DNA of 64,000 nt. It comes from an uncultured Burkholderiales bacterium. GTDB lineage: Bacteria > Pseudomonadota > Gammaproteobacteria > Burkholderiales > Burkholderiaceae_C. A program made the position numbers and the translations under genes. Shown one piece after another: positions 27,837 through 35,225 of this stretch. Under the pieces are notes generated by a model. The model worked only from the letters and a program-made list of their open reading frames with translations. It made no database searches and was not told the origin of the DNA. Within the stretch, counting starts at the first letter, position 1, and every line of letters begins with the position of its first letter. The stretch is from assembly GCA_903870145.1 (NCBI GenBank), contig CAIQBO010000030.1:70823-134822 (forward strand), written 5' to 3'.

Positions 27837-28388
27837 TCATTTCACGGCCACGGGGGCATCGCTGTAGCGCGACAACTCCCGCTGCAAGGCCAGCATGTCG
27901 CGCTCAGAGCGTTGCATATTGGATTGGAGTTCATTCACACGGGCCAAGTACTTGGCGTGATTTTTGGCTTCACCATCCAAGGGCGTGGGCTGTCCTTGAT
28001 TGAAATCTTGCACCAATTTCGCATGTTTTTCTTTGGCTTTTAGCCACTCATCCTCCAAGATGGCGCGCGCCTGGAATCGGCGCTGTTTTTGCTCCTCAGA
28101 CAAAGGCGCTGGCAGCGCTGCGTTGGGCCTGGCTTGCTCGCTTGGTTTTTTGAGCAGTGGAGGGCCCTCAATTTGCGTGTAATTGGGCAGCGTCATGCGC
28201 TCACAAACTTGGCCTGGCGCAGGCAAATTGGTGAGCTCTTGTCCGCAGCGAAAAACAGCCGCTTGGGGCCACGCCCAAGGGCTCCAAAATAACCCGCCCA
28301 ACAGCAAAGCGCGCCAGCCCATCAAGCTTGGCTGGCGGGTTTTTCTGCTTCGGCGCAGGCTCACTGCAGAGGCACTGACTGGGTTCAT
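27837..28388 (-). CDS. Hypothetical secreted or membrane-anchored coiled-coil protein
   Basis: A 183-residue protein I do not recognise. A basic N-terminus (RRSRKTRQPS) is followed by a hydrophobic segment GWRALLLGGLFWSPWAWPQ, so it is probably exported. A short domain with two Cys (FRCGQELTNLPAPGQVCERM) comes next, then a charged, likely alpha-helical region from about residue 95 with coiled-coil character (LSEEQKQRRFQARAILEDEW; ELQSNMQRSERDMLALQREL). It is placed between glnA and ntrB on the same strand, after the glnA terminator, suggesting regulation with nitrogen genes. It is not a clear DUF4124 member. Confidence 0.65.
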   Translation of the reverse strand: MNPVSASAVSLRRSRKTRQPSLMGWRALLLGGLFWSPWAWPQAAVFRCGQELTNLPAPGQVCERMTLPNYTQIEGPPLLKKPSEQARPNAALPAPLSEEQKQRRFQARAILEDEWLKAKEKHAKLVQDFNQGQPTPLDGEAKNHAKYLARVNELQSNMQRSERDMLALQRELSRYSDAPVAVK

Positions 28389-28406
28389 TTTTCCAATTCG
28401 CTGATC

Positions 28407-28436
28407 AAAAAAAAGGACAGCGCGAGCCGTCCTTTT
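28407..28436 (-). terminator. Rho-independent terminator after glnA
   Basis: AAAAGGAC pairs with GTCCTTTT around a 10-base loop, and on the minus strand the 3' arm runs on as TTTTTTTT. It begins about 33 bases past the glnA stop and separates glnA from the hypothetical-ntrB-ntrC genes, giving high glnA and lower ntrBC expression. Confidence 0.85.
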
Positions 28437-28468
28437 CGGTCGGGCTCATGGGGCCCTGCTGCTGTGCT

Positions 28469-29884
28469 TTACAGCGAGTAGTACATCTCGTATTCGATCG
28501 GGTGCACGGCTTGACGGAAACGTGTGACCTCGCCCATTTTGAGTTCGATGTAAGCATCGATCATGGAGTCGGTGTACACGCCGCCTTTGGTCAAGAAGGC
28601 CCGGTCTTTGTCCAGATAATCCAGCGCTTGGTCCAAGCTGTGGCAAACGGTTGGCACCAATGCGTCCTCTTCGGGAGGCAAATGGTACAAATCTTTGGTG
28701 GCAGCTTCGCCAGGATGGATCTTGTTTTCGATACCGTCCAAGCCCGCCATCATCAGCGCGGAGAAGCACAGATAAGGATTGGCCATGGGGTCAGGGAAAC
28801 GCGCTTCAATGCGGCGGCCTTTGTCAGACGCCACGTGTGGAATGCGGATCGAAGCAGAGCGATTGCGGCTGGAGTAAGCCAACTTCACGGGCGCTTCAAA
28901 ACCTGGCACCAAACGCTTGTAGCTGTTGGTGGTGGGGTTGGTGATGGCGTTCAAAGCACGAGCGTGTTTGATGATGCCGCCAATGTAGTACAGCGCAAAA
29001 TCAGACAAGCCTGCGTAGCCATTGCCTGCGAACAAGTTTTTGCCGTCTTTCCAGATGGACTGGTGAACGTGCATGCCCGAGCCGTTGTCGCCAACCAAAG
29101 GCTTGGGCATGAAGGTGGCTGTCTTGCCGTAGGCATTGGCCACATTCCACACCACATATTTCAGTGTTTGGGTCCAGTCAGCGCGCTCAACCAAAGTGCT
29201 AAAGCGTGTGCCAATTTCGTTTTGGCCAGCGCCTGCCACTTCGTGGTGGAACACCTCCACAGGGATGCCCATGGATTCCAAAATCATGACCATTTCAGCG
29301 CGAATGTCTTGCGTGCTGTCAACGGGCGGCACGGGGAAGTAGCCACCTTTGACCGTTGGGCGGTGACCGCGGTTGCCACCTTCCATTTTCTTGGCGCTGT
29401 TCCAAGGGGCTTCGTAATCGTCGACCTTGAAGAAGGTGCCTGACATGTCACTGCCAAAGCGGACGTCGTCAAACAAGAAGAACTCAGGCTCGGGCCCGAA
29501 ATAGGCTGTGTCGCCCAAGCCGGAGGCCTTCAAATAGGCTTCAGCGCGCTTGGCGATAGAGCGGGGATCGCGATCATAGGCTTTGCCGTCACCGGGCTCC
29601 AAAACGTCGCAGCTCAGGATCAAGGTGGTCTCTTCAAAGAAGGGGTCCAAATTGGCTGTATTGGGGTCGGGCATCAAGAGCATGTCGGAGGCTTCAATGC
29701 CTTTCCAACCGCCAATGGAGGAGCCGTCAAAGGCATGACCATCGGAGAACTTGGCTTCGTCAAAATGCGAAACAGGCACGGAAACGTGCTGCTCTTTGCC
29801 TCGGGTGTCGGTGAAACGGAAGTCAACAAATTTGACTTCATTCTCTTTCACCATCTTCATCACGTCTGCGACGGTCTTTGCCAT
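28469..29884 (-). CDS. glnA: Glutamine synthetase type I
   Basis: Dodecameric ATP-dependent glutamine synthetase of 471 residues, the central ammonium-assimilating enzyme. Key segments are the Asp50-like loop [23 protein letters not shown], the metal/ammonium site [38 protein letters not shown], and [10 protein letters not shown] with Tyr400, the residue adenylylated by GlnE in this subtype. AGGAG precedes the ATG. The upstream region has a sigma-54 promoter and NtrC sites, so nitrogen control is direct. Confidence 0.98.
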   Translation of the reverse strand: MAKTVADVMKMVKENEVKFVDFRFTDTRGKEQHVSVPVSHFDEAKFSDGHAFDGSSIGGWKGIEASDMLLMPDPNTANLDPFFEETTLILSCDVLEPGDGKAYDRDPRSIAKRAEAYLKASGLGDTAYFGPEPEFFLFDDVRFGSDMSGTFFKVDDYEAPWNSAKKMEGGNRGHRPTVKGGYFPVPPVDSTQDIRAEMVMILESMGIPVEVFHHEVAGAGQNEIGTRFSTLVERADWTQTLKYVVWNVANAYGKTATFMPKPLVGDNGSGMHVHQSIWKDGKNLFAGNGYAGLSDFALYYIGGIIKHARALNAITNPTTNSYKRLVPGFEAPVKLAYSSRNRSASIRIPHVASDKGRRIEARFPDPMANPYLCFSALMMAGLDGIENKIHPGEAATKDLYHLPPEEDALVPTVCHSLDQALDYLDKDRAFLTKGGVYTDSMIDAYIELKMGEVTRFRQAVHPIEYEMYYSL

Positions 29885-29932
29885 CAGAATCTCCTATTGG
29901 GATGGGTATTGATTGATCGGTATTGTCTGGAT

Positions 29933-29948
29933 TGCAGTTTCTGTGCCA
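29933..29948 (-). promoter_or_regulatory. Sigma-54 (-24/-12) promoter of glnA
   Basis: On the minus strand TGGCAC, five bases, CTGCA: the GG and GC dinucleotides are exactly 10 bases apart, as RpoN requires, and only one base differs from the TGGCAC-N5-TTGCA consensus. It is about 50 bases before the glnA start codon and 95-145 bases downstream of the NtrC sites. Confidence 0.85.
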
Positions 29949-30043
29949 TGTTCATAGCGCTGGTTGCAAACCAAGCCCTCTATTGTGCCCCGAGTGGCAT
30001 TAGCGCTAGGAGGCTATGCCAAGGTATTTTTCTCCGATTTCAA

Positions 30044-30060
30044 TGCACCGTTAAGTCGCA
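30044..30060. promoter_or_regulatory. Second, weaker NtrC-binding site
   Basis: TGCACC, five bases, GTCGCA: the left half matches the NtrC consensus TGCACC-N5-GGTGCA fully and the right half at four of six positions. Its centre is about 21 bases (two helical turns) from the strong site, the spacing needed for cooperative NtrC dimers. Confidence 0.6.
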
Positions 30061-30065
30061 TTATC

Positions 30066-30080
30066 GCACCATATTGGTGC
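30066..30080. promoter_or_regulatory. NtrC-binding site (enhancer) upstream of glnA
   Basis: GCACC, ATATT, GGTGC: a perfect dyad identical in its arms to the NtrC consensus, located about 120 bases before the -24 box of the sigma-54 promoter and 9 bases from the stop of the CinA-like gene. Confidence 0.85.
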
Positions 30081-30088
30081 TTTAGACA

Positions 30089-30916
30089 TTAACGCACCAT
30101 TTCGGGGCCAAATTCGAGTTTAAACGCCTTTAAGCCATCTTTCAGATCGGCATAAGCCTGGTCTGCAAGGCCTGGCTCACCCTTGACACCGAGTTCTATG
30201 TGGCGACCCCACTGTGGATGGTCGACGCTGGGCAGGCTGAAGACCTTGACGCCGGCGTGGGCCGCCTCAATGGCCTCCATCAAGGGGGTCAAAGTAGCCT
30301 CCATGGCGCCAAAAACGATGATGGATTTTTCAACGCGCGCAGGTGCTGCGCCCCAGTGCAGACAAAAATCATCGAGCACGGCCTCCATCATGGGCCAGGC
30401 CATGACGGGAAAGCCAGGAACAAAGTGAACCCGACCTTGCCCCGCACCAGCACAACTGAAGCCGGGAATCTTGTTGTAGGGGTTCAGGATGATGCTTGCA
30501 CCCTGGGGGAAAGTGCCCATGTTCAGTCGGTGCAGGTTGTCGTGCCGCTCTGGTTCAAAAGCCACGCCTTGCTCTTGAGCTGTGTCGCGCATGCGTTCAT
30601 GAATCAATGCTTTGGCTTGCGGGTGCAATGCCAGCGGCACACCCAGCGCCTTGGCAGCGCACTGGCGCGTGTGATCGTCTGGCGTAGCGCCAATGCCCCC
30701 GCAAGACACCAGCACATGGCCTGAGGTGAAGGCTCTTTGCAACACTTGCGTGATGCGCTCTGGCGAATCGCCGACATATTCGGCATAAGCCAATTGCAAG
30801 CCGCGAGCGCTTAACAATTCAATGAATTTAGGCAGGTGTTTGTCTGTGCGTTTGCCAGACAAAATTTCATCGCCGATGATGATCAAGCCCAAATCAGGCA
30901 TTGCATTTTTTTTCAT
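30089..30916 (-). CDS. CinA-like molybdopterin-binding domain protein
   Basis: A 275-residue protein with a CinA N-terminal (MoaB/Mog-like) domain: LGLIIIGDEILSGKRTDKHLP at the start, LVSCGGIGATPDDHTRQ near residue 70 and GASIILNPYNKIPGFSCAG near 140. The C-terminal half resembles the CinA KH-like segment; the CinA deamidase domain is absent. Related stand-alone proteins are annotated as competence/damage-inducible or nicotinamide-mononucleotide-processing; the activity is not assignable here. It is last in a run of four overlapping genes (ATGA overlap with the EI24 gene). Confidence 0.85.
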   Translation of the reverse strand: MKKNAMPDLGLIIIGDEILSGKRTDKHLPKFIELLSARGLQLAYAEYVGDSPERITQVLQRAFTSGHVLVSCGGIGATPDDHTRQCAAKALGVPLALHPQAKALIHERMRDTAQEQGVAFEPERHDNLHRLNMGTFPQGASIILNPYNKIPGFSCAGAGQGRVHFVPGFPVMAWPMMEAVLDDFCLHWGAAPARVEKSIIVFGAMEATLTPLMEAIEAAHAGVKVFSLPSVDHPQWGRHIELGVKGEPGLADQAYADLKDGLKAFKLEFGPEMVR

Positions 30917-31758
30917 AGGACCAGGGGCTCCGTGGTTTCGACAGGGGGGCTTTGCATGTCCAAAGGCTCATTTCTCAAGTCATTCAGTGCGTCGAGCAAA
31001 AAATGCGCGAACCACAAAGCCGAAAAAGCAAAGACCAAGGTGTAGATCCAAACCGCAATCGGAATAAGAACCACAAAGGCAGCGGCAAACAATGCTCCCG
31101 AGGCCCAAATCAAACTGGGCGCAGCGCCCATCATGCCAGTCAATACACCCATGCCCAAGAGCGTGAACCTGTAGCGGCGCAACAGTTCCAAACGTTCTTC
31201 ACGCAGCGCATGCTCGGCCAGCACATCAAACGCCATCACACGGTAAGTCAACCAACCCCAAATCAAGGCGGGCAGCAGCATGGCCAGCGGGGGCACCCAC
31301 CACATCGGCAAGGTCAAGATCAATACCAACAGCGCCAGCAGCGCCGAGGCAAGCGACCAGATCACACCTTGCAGCGTGGAGCCGCCGTGCTTGCGCTGAA
31401 GATCGGGAAAGCGTCTTTGCGCGACCAAATTCACAAGCGCTGGCGTCATCATGAAAGACACCGCCAGCAGCGCCATGACCACCACCAAGGGCGTGATGCT
31501 GAAGATCACCACCAAGGGCGCCACCACCGATTTCAAATTGCGCAGCCCCACGTAATCGAGCCAACCCCAGGCCCAAGACCAAAGGCTGTTGGCTTCGAGC
31601 AAACTGCGCACCCACTGCAGCGCTGCCTCCCAATACAAGAACCCCAAGCCCAACACGGTGATGGCCATCAAAATCAAGGGCAAGAGCGATAGCAGCACCA
31701 CTTTGGGATGCACACAATAGGCGGTTGCTCGCCAAAAAGAGTCAAGCCATCTTTTCAT
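30913..31758 (-). CDS. EI24/CysZ-like integral membrane protein
   Basis: A 281-residue membrane protein of the EI24 domain family. It has about five to six strongly hydrophobic segments, including VLLSLLPLILMAITVLGLGF, VVIFSITPLVVVMALLAVSF and the paired segments near 190-215. The cytoplasmic AFDVLAEHALREERLELLR stretch is typical of the family. E. coli CysZ transports sulfate, but the closest betaproteobacterial group has no assigned substrate. The start ATG at 31758 overlaps the stop of the hydroxylase gene by 4 bases. Confidence 0.83.
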   Translation of the reverse strand: MKRWLDSFWRATAYCVHPKVVLLSLLPLILMAITVLGLGFLYWEAALQWVRSLLEANSLWSWAWGWLDYVGLRNLKSVVAPLVVIFSITPLVVVMALLAVSFMMTPALVNLVAQRRFPDLQRKHGGSTLQGVIWSLASALLALLVLILTLPMWWVPPLAMLLPALIWGWLTYRVMAFDVLAEHALREERLELLRRYRFTLLGMGVLTGMMGAAPSLIWASGALFAAAFVVLIPIAVWIYTLVFAFSALWFAHFLLDALNDLRNEPLDMQSPPVETTEPLVL

Positions 31759-32717
31759 GATTGAAACAACCTTTGAAGGCCTCGTTTTTGTTGCGCCCAA
31801 AATCCGCGGCCGTAATCTCGGCCTTGCTCGACCTGATCGCGCACGCCGGTGGGGTCGTAGCGATTTTGAAAACTGGCTGTTTTGAAAAGCATGTCCCAGC
31901 ACGGCAACAAGACGCCAAAATTGTGGCCGCCCAAAGTGTGGGGGCCTTGCGTTTCGTGGCCCACTCCGATGCTGTGGTGCAAGCGGTGAAAGCGCGGGCT
32001 GACCCACAAGCGATCACCCCAGAAACCAAAGCTGCACTTGAAATTGGCATGCTGCAAGCTCTCGCTCAATTGACTCAGTGCCACCAATGCCACGAATTGG
32101 CCTGGCCCGACCCCAATCAACAAGGCCAGCATTGACAGCAGCAAAGTGGTGACCACATCGTCGAGCACATGATTGCGATTGTCACTCCACATGGTCATTT
32201 GACGCTGAGAGTGATGCAGTGAATGCAAAGCCCACCACGCATTGGAGCCGTGCTGCGCGCGGTGCACCCAGTAGTTCGCGAAGTCAAACACAATCAAGTA
32301 CAAAATAAAACTGAAAACTGCGCCGTCGCTCACGCCGGGCCACAGTGCGTCCAAATGAAAAGTTGGAAAACCCTCTGCGCGAAGGTTTCCAAAAATCGAT
32401 TCCAAAATATTTTCGAAACTGAAAAACATCATCAGCTTGAACAGGCCTAATCGGTGAATCAATGTGTACAACACATCCACCTTGACGGCTTGGGCATCTT
32501 GCACCGGCTCGACCGGGCGCCAACGTTCTAGGGGGCCAATGACCAGCACCAACACCAGCACTTGCAACAAACCCACCAGCAGCCAACCGGTGCCATCGTA
32601 GGCCTTGTCCAGCAAATTACCAGCGCCCCAAGCAAAGGCCAAGGGCTGCACCACCGATTCAAAAAAACTCAGTTGCACCCACACATAAGCATCCACCAAA
32701 CTGTCGAACAAGTTCAT
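31755..32717 (-). CDS. Fatty acid hydroxylase / sterol desaturase superfamily protein
   Basis: A 320-residue membrane protein with the eight-histidine di-iron pattern: HRAQH near 153, HSLHH near 166, and HRLHH near 236, followed by HTLGGHN. Hydrophobic segments before and between anchor the active site at the membrane. The family hydroxylates or desaturates lipids; the substrate is unknown here. The ATG at 32717 was chosen over an upstream in-frame codon at 32774 and overlaps the stop of the deacetylase gene by 4 bases, as does its own stop with the EI24 gene. Confidence 0.88.
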   Translation of the reverse strand: MNLFDSLVDAYVWVQLSFFESVVQPLAFAWGAGNLLDKAYDGTGWLLVGLLQVLVLVLVIGPLERWRPVEPVQDAQAVKVDVLYTLIHRLGLFKLMMFFSFENILESIFGNLRAEGFPTFHLDALWPGVSDGAVFSFILYLIVFDFANYWVHRAQHGSNAWWALHSLHHSQRQMTMWSDNRNHVLDDVVTTLLLSMLALLIGVGPGQFVALVALSQLSESLQHANFKCSFGFWGDRLWVSPRFHRLHHSIGVGHETQGPHTLGGHNFGVLLPCWDMLFKTASFQNRYDPTGVRDQVEQGRDYGRGFWAQQKRGLQRLFQS

Positions 32718-33538
32718 GGTTGGCGCGCCCCTTGTGTCAAAGCGGGCTGAGGGTTGGCCTGAGATTTGAACCATGCTTGGTAATCGGGGTGATCACGCAA
32801 ACTGGCGAAACAAAAACCCTTGGCTTTCAGGCCAATGATCAGGGGCTCTAAAACGCTTGGCGCCCAGGGCTCTTGGCGTGACCAAATGCCCAGATGAGCC
32901 ATCAAAATATCGCCGCTTCGAATATTTTTCAAAGCACTTTGCAAGAGTTGCTCGTTGCTGTGCGTTTGACTGGAGAGTTCATCGCCTAAAAACCCCGCTG
33001 GCGCCCAGGCCACATGCGCAAAGCCACACGCGCGCGCGGCTTGCAAAAGGGCTGGCGAAGTTTTACCGCCAGGCGCTCTGAACAAGGGCAAACTGGGCTG
33101 GCCCGTCATGACTTGAAGGCGGTTTGCGGCTTGGCGCAAGTTGGCACAGTATTGATCGGCAGTCCAGCTGAGGTTTTGCCCGGCCTGCGCGCCCGCGCTG
33201 GGGCGGATTTTGAAGCTGGCAGGGCCTGCGTCTGCGCGCCAATAGGCATGGTCATAGGTATGCGAGGCAAAGCTGTGTCCTTCGGCTGCGCGGGCTCGCC
33301 ACCACGGGGCCCAGTGTTCGCCCAAAGAGCCATCACCGGTTTGGGTTTTTTCATGCGCCGCGAAAAATGTGACAGGCACTTGCTGCTGCTTTAAAACTTG
33401 CGCAATCAAAGGGGCCACCGCCATGTGCCCAGTGTCAAAGGTCAAGTAAATCGGCTGCTTGCACGCAGCCCATGCAGGGGGCGCGGCAATGCACAGCGCA
33501 ATCAAAATGCGGTCAAAGAGAAATCTAAAAATCAACAC
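32714..33538 (-). CDS. Polysaccharide deacetylase (NodB-like), exported
   Basis: A 274-residue NodB-homology protein with a signal peptide (core ILIALCIAAPPAWA). Motif 1 reads YLTFDTGH, so the usual metal-binding second Asp of TFDDG is Thr. Motif 2 is HSFASHTYDH (His-rich, intact), motif 3 LPLFRAPGGK, and the late His motif LMAHLGIW. It probably acts on peptidoglycan or exopolysaccharide in the periplasm. There is no ATG at the start: the GTG at 33538 is preceded by AAGG at 6 bases; a TTG at 33544 is the alternative. First gene of the four-gene overlapping set. Confidence 0.83.
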   Translation of the reverse strand: MLIFRFLFDRILIALCIAAPPAWAACKQPIYLTFDTGHMAVAPLIAQVLKQQQVPVTFFAAHEKTQTGDGSLGEHWAPWWRARAAEGHSFASHTYDHAYWRADAGPASFKIRPSAGAQAGQNLSWTADQYCANLRQAANRLQVMTGQPSLPLFRAPGGKTSPALLQAARACGFAHVAWAPAGFLGDELSSQTHSNEQLLQSALKNIRSGDILMAHLGIWSRQEPWAPSVLEPLIIGLKAKGFCFASLRDHPDYQAWFKSQANPQPALTQGARQP

Positions 33539-33690
33539 TGGCAACCTTCATGAATGCACCCAGATCACGCACAGCACGGACTTTCAACAAAGGGAAAGAA
33601 CAGGCTCAAGTGTACTGTTGAAGAAATGCCCTGCTGCTGTGCGGGTCTGCACCTTTGCGAGTCTGGCCAGTGATGCCAAAATGCGTCTTC

Positions 33691-34512
33691 ATGAATTCAC
33701 ATCAAAGCTTACGCGTTTTAGGCGTGTCATTGGAAATTCAGCACATTGCTGGGCCGCCCCACAACCGCCTTCCGGTCTGTGTGTTTTTGCACGAGGGTCT
33801 GGGCAGTGTGGCACTTTGGAAGGAGTGGCCGCAGCAAGTCTGCGGCATGCTAGGCTGTGCTGGACTGGTTTATTCCCGCCAAGGCTACGGCCAATCAGCC
33901 TGTGTGCCCCACGTTCGCGCAGAAACCACCATGACCCCCCAAGGCTTGCGGCAAGGCCGACTGCAACCGGACTACTTGCACCAAGAGGCACTGGAAGTTT
34001 TGCCGGCCCTGCTGCAGCTGTGCGGCATTCAACAGCCCTTGCTGATCGGTCACTCCGATGGTGCCAGCATTGCCTTGATCCATGCCAGCCAAAGGCCTGT
34101 TGCCGCATGTGTGGTGCTGGCCCCGCATGTCATGGTGGAGTCGATTGCTTTGCAAGCCATCGGCCAAGCGCGCGACAACTATGCCGCCTTGAAACCACGC
34201 CTGAGTGCCTTTCACAAAGATGTGGACTGCGCCTTTTGGCAATGGAACGATGTGTGGCTCAGCCAAGGCTTTCGCAGTTTTGACATTCGGCCTTTGCTGC
34301 ACGGCATTCAAGCACCGCTGCTGGCCATTCAAGGGCACGACGACCCTTACGGCACGATGGCACAAATTGACGACATTGCCCAGCACGTGCCGCAGGCCCA
34401 GTTACTCAAACTGCCTGACTGCGGGCACAGCCCGCATCGTGATCAACCCAGCGCGGTGTTAGAAGCCTTGAAGTATTTTTCCAAATCACTGGGTGACAAC
34501 CAGCGCCACTGA
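33691..34512 (+). CDS. Alpha/beta hydrolase
   Basis: A 273-residue serine hydrolase. The N-terminal block has VFLHEGLGSVALWKEWP (oxyanion region), then YSRQGYGQS, nucleophile elbow GHSDGA near residue 115, the acid in AIQGHDDPYG near 215 and the His in CGHSPHRDQP near 245. The family includes many uncharacterised esterases with the HEGLGS motif. Three in-frame starts (33655, 33673, 33691) are possible and none has a good ribosome site. Its last 70 bases overlap the end of rsuA on the other strand. Confidence 0.87.
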   Translation: MNSHQSLRVLGVSLEIQHIAGPPHNRLPVCVFLHEGLGSVALWKEWPQQVCGMLGCAGLVYSRQGYGQSACVPHVRAETTMTPQGLRQGRLQPDYLHQEALEVLPALLQLCGIQQPLLIGHSDGASIALIHASQRPVAACVVLAPHVMVESIALQAIGQARDNYAALKPRLSAFHKDVDCAFWQWNDVWLSQGFRSFDIRPLLHGIQAPLLAIQGHDDPYGTMAQIDDIAQHVPQAQLLKLPDCGHSPHRDQPSAVLEALKYFSKSLGDNQRH

Positions 34513-35195
34513 CCTGGCGCCAAGTCTTGCGGCAATTGCAAATTTCCAATGGCGCTGCGGTGCAGGCCTTCAACGCGGTTGCCCACAGCGGCCAGCATGC
34601 GTTTGACTTGGTGGTATTTGCCCTCGGTCAAAGTCAGGCGCAAGTGCGTTGACTCAACGCGCTCGCATGCGGCTGCCTTGACCGGTTTGGGGCTGTCATC
34701 GAGCACCACACCGGCCAATAAATTGGCAATTTGATCGTCGCTGATCTCATGCTTGGTGGTGACCTCGTAGACCTTGGGCACGTGGTGCTTGGGAGAGCTC
34801 ATGCGGTGGATGAACTTGCCATCGTCCGTCAACAAGAGCAAGCCGGTGGTGTCTTGGTCTAAGCGCCCTACCGCTTGAACGCCTTGTACCGCTGCTTTTT
34901 GGGGGCGAGTGCGCAAGGGGCTTGGCAGCAAGGTGTAGATACTGGGCCAGGTCGATGGCTTTTGCGAACACTCGGTGCCTGCAGGTTTGTGCAGCATCAA
35001 ATAGGCACGTTCTTGGTACGGCCACTCTTGGCCTTGCACTTTGAACACCAAGCCCTCTGGCTCAAACAGGCTACCCGGGTCGCTTTGCTCTTGGCCTGCC
35101 ACCCAGACATAGCCTTGCTGCACCAAGCCGGCGCACACCCGGCGTGTGCCAAAGCCTTGACTGAAAAGAATATCTTCCAGGCGCAAAGGCTTCAT
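34443..35195 (-). CDS. rsuA: 16S rRNA pseudouridine(516) synthase RsuA
   Basis: Pseudouridine synthase of 250 residues. An S4-like domain at the N-terminus (RLEDILFSQGFGTRRVC) is followed by the RsuA/RluB/E/F catalytic core, with AVGRLDQDTTGLLLLTDDG holding the catalytic Asp near residue 112. TEGKYHQVKRMLAAVGN and the final LHRSAIGNL segment are also family features. The end overlaps the converging hydrolase gene by 70 bases. Confidence 0.92.
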   Translation of the reverse strand: MKPLRLEDILFSQGFGTRRVCAGLVQQGYVWVAGQEQSDPGSLFEPEGLVFKVQGQEWPYQERAYLMLHKPAGTECSQKPSTWPSIYTLLPSPLRTRPQKAAVQGVQAVGRLDQDTTGLLLLTDDGKFIHRMSSPKHHVPKVYEVTTKHEISDDQIANLLAGVVLDDSPKPVKAAACERVESTHLRLTLTEGKYHQVKRMLAAVGNRVEGLHRSAIGNLQLPQDLAPGQWRWLSPSDLEKYFKASNTALG

Positions 35196-35225
35196 GCCGC
35201 GAACTTTCTTTGTCGCAGCCTGCGA

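Noticed and set aside
28448-29443. 331-codon open frame opposite glnA
   Set aside because: Antisense to a certain glutamine synthetase gene and without recognisable motifs.
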